The notes below the pieces were generated by a model. It ran no database searches and was not told where the DNA came from. It saw nothing but the letters and a program-made list of their open reading frames with translations. DNA of 8,267 bases from Bacillota bacterium (GTDB lineage: Bacteria > Bacillota > Clostridia > Acetivibrionales > DTU013), in NCBI GenBank assembly GCA_023435805.1, contig JAEZMC010000320.1, positions 1 to 8,267 on the forward strand. The letters are read 5' to 3'. The translations under genes were made by a program, and so were the position numbers. Shown here piece by piece: positions 5,422 through 8,267 of the stretch (the stretch's first letter is position 1; each line of letters starts with the position of its first letter).

Positions 5422-6663
5422 ATGCCTGTCGTCAAGTCCCATCACAAATTGTTTTATGAAGAGGATGCCACTGCCGAAAAAGGAGCCGGAGATGTCAACA
5501 CTATTATATCCGGCATCACCAATGACATACTGAGAGACTGGCCCGGACTTGTAGCTGATGTGGCCAGCGGGCGTGCGGAAAGAAGTGTTCTTGAAACGGC
5601 AATCATCAAGGATATTGATATCCACAGGTATCATTACGGTATATTCAGGGATGAACTGATACGGAAGGTATTTGATTTTATGTTCGGTTACGGGGAACTG
5701 CAGCCCTACATTGAAGAAGAGGATATAACGGATATCGACGGGACGAAATACAACCAGTTTGTGATCAAGCGCAACGGTGTGCGCAGTAAAATACCAGTAA
5801 ATTTGGGAAGCGAAAAAATTTTTGATACCTATTGCAAGCTGATCGCCATACGAAACGGAGGCATCCTGAACGAGAATGACAGCCATTGCAGGGTGTCCGA
5901 CGAGAAAAACAGGCTGAGGATCAATGTATCCATCAAGCCGAGAAATATTGGAGGGCCTGCCATCAGTATACGGAAGCACAGGAAGAACAGCTATTCGCTT
6001 GAGGACCTGCAAAGGCTCGGCATGCTGGACAATGAGCTGGTACAGCTGACAAGAAGGCTTGCACGAAGTGACGCATCCATACTTTTCTGCGGCAAGGGTG
6101 CTGCAGGAAAAACTACACTGATGAGGGCTTTCATCAATGTATTGCCAGAAATGGAGCGGGTGCTCATTGTGGAATCTGACGCAGAGCTATACCCGGACAA
6201 GCCGTATTGCATCGAACAGAGGATAAAGAAGCAGAATGAAGGCGGAAGGCCAGTTACATTGAAGGATCTGGTAAGGGACGGGCTTACGATGTCTCTTGAT
6301 ACTTATTGCGTTGGCGAGATTACAGGGGACGAAGCCTGGGAATATGTGAAAGCTGCATTTTCCGGACACCGCGGAATTGCAACCACTCATTCGGAGAGCG
6401 CCGGCGATGCATTTGCCAGGCTCCTTACACTGAGCAAAGGCGCCAATATTGGTGAAAGTGAAAAAACGGTCAAGGAAATGCTGGGCAGAAGCATCAATGC
6501 AATATTTTACATCAAGGATTTCAAAGTGCTGGAAGTACTCGGTGTGGATGGGTACGACAGCATAAAGGACTGCTACCTCTATCACCGGCTGTACCCGCAG
6601 CAAACTTCTGAAGAAAACAACAGCATAAGAGGCCGGGATTTGCCGGAGCTCAGCTTGATTTGA
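5422..6663 (+). CDS. cpaF: CpaF/TadA-type secretion ATPase, divergent (type II/IV secretion ATPase family)
   Basis: This 413-residue cytoplasmic ATPase has the CpaF layout. The N-terminal domain includes FGYGELQPYIEEEDITDI (88-105), where relatives read LGPLEPLL...VTEI, and GGPAISIRKH (177-186). The motor domain has Walker A GKGAAGKT (224-231, Lys230), an Asp-box-like VLIVESDAEL (247-256), a Walker B region CVGEITGDEA with Glu299, and a His box ATTHSES with His323. The hexamer would hydrolyse ATP to drive the TadB/TadC platform. It departs from typical CpaF: the Arg-rich stretch before Walker B (usually LRMRPDRIIVGEVRG) reads LTMSLDTYCVGEITG, losing several arginines, and the Walker A begins GKGAA rather than GGTGS. 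Start ATG 5422 is preceded by GGGAGG about eight bases upstream. A 45-base gap separates it from the kinase-TadZ gene and 16 bases separate it from the next gene, so one operon is likely. Confidence 0.85.
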   Translation: MPVVKSHHKLFYEEDATAEKGAGDVNTIISGITNDILRDWPGLVADVASGRAERSVLETAIIKDIDIHRYHYGIFRDELIRKVFDFMFGYGELQPYIEEEDITDIDGTKYNQFVIKRNGVRSKIPVNLGSEKIFDTYCKLIAIRNGGILNENDSHCRVSDEKNRLRINVSIKPRNIGGPAISIRKHRKNSYSLEDLQRLGMLDNELVQLTRRLARSDASILFCGKGAAGKTTLMRAFINVLPEMERVLIVESDAELYPDKPYCIEQRIKKQNEGGRPVTLKDLVRDGLTMSLDTYCVGEITGDEAWEYVKAAFSGHRGIATTHSESAGDAFARLLTLSKGANIGESEKTVKEMLGRSINAIFYIKDFKVLEVLGVDGYDSIKDCYLYHRLYPQQTSEENNSIRGRDLPELSLI

Positions 6664-6679
6664 GGGGGTTGGCAGAAAA

Positions 6680-7630
6680 ATGACTCTTCTTGTGGTTAAT
6701 ACAATACTGATCGTTTGTGCCGATGTATTACTGGCCGTCGGTATTGGCAGAAATATTCATATAAAGGGAATGGTACAGCGCGCTGCAGATTGGTTAGAAA
6801 GGGACCATGCCGAAAAACCGGCCGGAACGAGAAGTGTCAGGCCTGAAGCCGGCTCCTGTATGAATCTCCCGGAGCGCCTGGAGCTGGTTTACATCGTTAA
6901 ATCCAATATCAGGCACTATTTACCATTTATGAATATTTACCTGCTGCTGGCTGTTGTTATTCTGCTGTTCCTGGCTGTATACCGGCCTGTCAACAGGCTG
7001 CTGGGTTTTTTACCATCTTCAGCAGTAATCAGTGCGATCTTCTCCATGATTCCCTTATTTGCGCTGGATCTGCTTTCCCGGTATAATTCGGAGACCGTGC
7101 GCAAAAGGCTGGCAGAATATATTTCGGTATTGAACAGATGGTGCTCGGTAAAGGAAGACATTATGTACGCATTTGAAAAATCGCTAAGCTCCAATATAGG
7201 TGAGCCGCTTCAGAGCTTTATAAGAGACATGGTAATACAGGTCAATCGGGGAATGGAGGCTCCCGATGCGCTGGATATGCTGCAGATGAAGGTGGATAAT
7301 CCCCAGTTCAGGGATTTCATTATCAATATTAAGCAAAGCCTCCGGAACAGGGGAGACATATTAAAGCTCCTGACCAATCTTGAAAATCAATTCTACAGGA
7401 TCGACGAAGAGTACAACCGACGCAGCATATCGACCTATAAAGACAGAATGCTGATTTATTTCATCATGTTCGGCGTGCTTGTCATGGCGTACTTTTTTAT
7501 CAACTTTACACCGCAGATCGGAGATTTTTACCTGCGCACACTGGAGGGCAAACTTCTTCTGACCGTGTCCTGCGGCATGTATGCACTGGGGTTTTATCTC
7601 ACGGCGGGCATCACCCGGTTCAAGCATTGA
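6680..7630 (+). CDS. tadB: TadB-like inner-membrane platform protein (type II secretion F family)
   Basis: This 316-residue protein has hydrophobic segments at about 3-22, 84-100, 113-133, 256-276 and 291-310. Between the third and fourth lies a soluble helical region (about 135-255) with the T2SF pattern: VNRGMEAPDALDMLQ (188-202), then FIINIKQSLRNRGDILKLLTNL (213-234), where relatives have a GG-L motif. With the CpaF-like gene upstream and a TadC-like gene downstream, TadB is the natural reading: TadB and TadC form the membrane platform that the ATPase turns or pumps to assemble pilin-like subunits. The loop at residues 40-62 is low in order and rich in charged residues and proline. The stop codon of the ATPase gene lies inside TGAGGGGG (6661-6668), which serves as the ribosome binding site; its spacing of 11 bases to ATG 6680 is rather long. 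TadB is assigned by order as much as by sequence. Confidence 0.8.
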   Translation: MTLLVVNTILIVCADVLLAVGIGRNIHIKGMVQRAADWLERDHAEKPAGTRSVRPEAGSCMNLPERLELVYIVKSNIRHYLPFMNIYLLLAVVILLFLAVYRPVNRLLGFLPSSAVISAIFSMIPLFALDLLSRYNSETVRKRLAEYISVLNRWCSVKEDIMYAFEKSLSSNIGEPLQSFIRDMVIQVNRGMEAPDALDMLQMKVDNPQFRDFIINIKQSLRNRGDILKLLTNLENQFYRIDEEYNRRSISTYKDRMLIYFIMFGVLVMAYFFINFTPQIGDFYLRTLEGKLLLTVSCGMYALGFYLTAGITRFKH

Positions 7631-7646
7631 ATACAGGGAAGAACGT

Positions 7647-7682
7647 GCACCCCGGTGTCATGCTTGATATATGCCGGTGTGC
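7647..7682 (+). repeat. Imperfect hairpin in the tadB-tadC gap
   Basis: GCACCCCGG (7647-7655) can pair with CCGGTGTGC (7674-7682), eight of nine pairs with one C-T mismatch and an 18-base loop. The word CCGGTGT also recurs directly at 7652-7658 and 7674-7680. No T-run follows, so it is not an intrinsic terminator. It occupies an unusually long (103-base) gap for this operon and could affect mRNA processing or stability; it may also be chance. Confidence 0.35.
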
Positions 7683-7733
7683 GGCTGGATATCTTTACAC
7701 GGTGCGTTGTGACTCTATGCAAGGAGGTTGACG

Positions 7734-8267
7734 ATGGAATTTTTAAGTATGCTGATCCGGGAGCACCCTGTTCTTTTGCTGACCCTGGTTTCAGCCAACA
7801 TACTGCTGAGCCTGTTCCTTGCCCGGAAACTGGCCGTTTCGGGCTCAAAAAGAGTGACGGATGCGCTGGGTGCAAGAACCTCCGATAAATCACTTTACCG
7901 GAGATGCTCCAGGATGGTTGCACAGGGTCTGGCAGCCTGCGAAAGGCGTCTGGAGAAGGGCGGCATTTACAGAAATACCAGGTCGAAGCTGAGAAAAGCA
8001 GGCTTTATGGAGGAGTACTCGGTAATTACCTTTCTTGCGGCCAGATATGTCATATCACCTGCAGTGTTCATAACAGCATTTTTAATGAATTACCCTGATT
8101 TGCTCAGACCACTGACTTCCCTGGTATTGATCAATACGGTCATCGAAATAGTGGTCAAAGCCGGAAAAAGAAAAATCAACCTTCGGTTTCAAAAATACAT
8201 ATACAAAATATATAAATACCTGCATAATCAGATTTCCTCCGGTGTGAAACCGACAGATGCAGTCCGA
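7734..8267 (+). CDS. tadC: TadC-like membrane protein (type II secretion F family), N-terminal part
   Basis: The frame starts at ATG 7734 and stays open through 178 codons to the right edge, so the C-terminal part lies outside the window. An excellent ribosome binding site, AAGGAGG at 7721-7727, lies six bases before the start. Hydrophobic segments are seen at about residues 11-30, 96-118 and 124-142. Between the first two is a basic soluble stretch with NTRSKLRKAGF (81-91), resembling the L-x-x-AG motif common before the platform domain of TadB/TadC proteins. From about 150 the sequence enters the T2SF-type helical region (FQKYIYKIYKYLHNQISSGV, 152-171). It follows the TadB-like gene, the usual tadB-tadC order. 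Whether it is TadC or a second TadB-type protein cannot be settled from the part seen. Confidence 0.75.
   Translation, partial: MEFLSMLIREHPVLLLTLVSANILLSLFLARKLAVSGSKRVTDALGARTSDKSLYRRCSRMVAQGLAACERRLEKGGIYRNTRSKLRKAGFMEEYSVITFLAARYVISPAVFITAFLMNYPDLLRPLTSLVLINTVIEIVVKAGKRKINLRFQKYIYKIYKYLHNQISSGVKPTDAVR

Noticed and set aside
7655..8098. Two plus-strand open frames (7655-7888 and 7904-8098)
   Set aside because: They run across the tadB-tadC gap and within the TadC-like gene in another frame; the frame from ATG 7734 has a far better ribosome binding site and membrane-protein features, and stays open to the window edge.

Overview
The window looks like chromosomal DNA from a motile, Gram-positive anaerobe of the class Clostridia. 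This is inferred from the flagellar gene types, the strong GGAGG-type ribosome binding sites, the PflX-type radical SAM protein and the middling GC content. I cannot name a genus from sequence alone.

Layout. (1) Positions 1-1329 (+) are the end of a flagellar filament-assembly cluster: the 3' part of fliD (filament cap), fliS (flagellin chaperone) and a FlgN-type export chaperone gene. (2) Positions 1338-3369 hold two unrelated genes transcribed away from each other: a membrane-anchored alpha/beta hydrolase (-) and a PflX-like (COG1313) radical SAM protein (+). Both are read from a compact regulatory region in which two near-consensus vegetative promoters share the same -10 hexamer on opposite strands. 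This fixes the likely start codons at 2291 (-) and 2446 (+), both well inside the longest open frames. (3) Positions 3370-3618 are an AT-rich, repeat-containing intergenic region. (4) Positions 3619-8267 (+) form the start of a Tad/Flp-type secretion or pilus operon that runs off the right edge. It encodes a Hanks-type Ser/Thr kinase fused to a TadZ/CpaE-like receiver/ATPase-fold domain, a divergent CpaF/TadA-type secretion ATPase, a TadB-like membrane protein and the start of a TadC-like membrane protein.

How the genes may work together. FliS and the FlgN-type protein would deliver flagellin and hook-junction proteins to the flagellar export apparatus, and FliD caps the growing filament. In the Tad block, the CpaF-like hexamer would power a TadB/TadC membrane platform, and TadZ/CpaE-like proteins normally localise that machine. 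Here the localiser is covalently joined to a protein kinase with a complete catalytic motif set, so assembly or activity may be under phosphorylation control. No pilin, prepilin peptidase, secretin or phosphatase gene lies in the window, so the cargo is unknown.

The most notable points are the kinase-TadZ fusion with its degenerate nucleotide-binding loop, the shared -10 divergent promoter, and the hydrolase whose expected catalytic histidine reads as asparagine. No tRNA, rRNA, CRISPR array, insertion sequence or convincing intrinsic terminator was seen.
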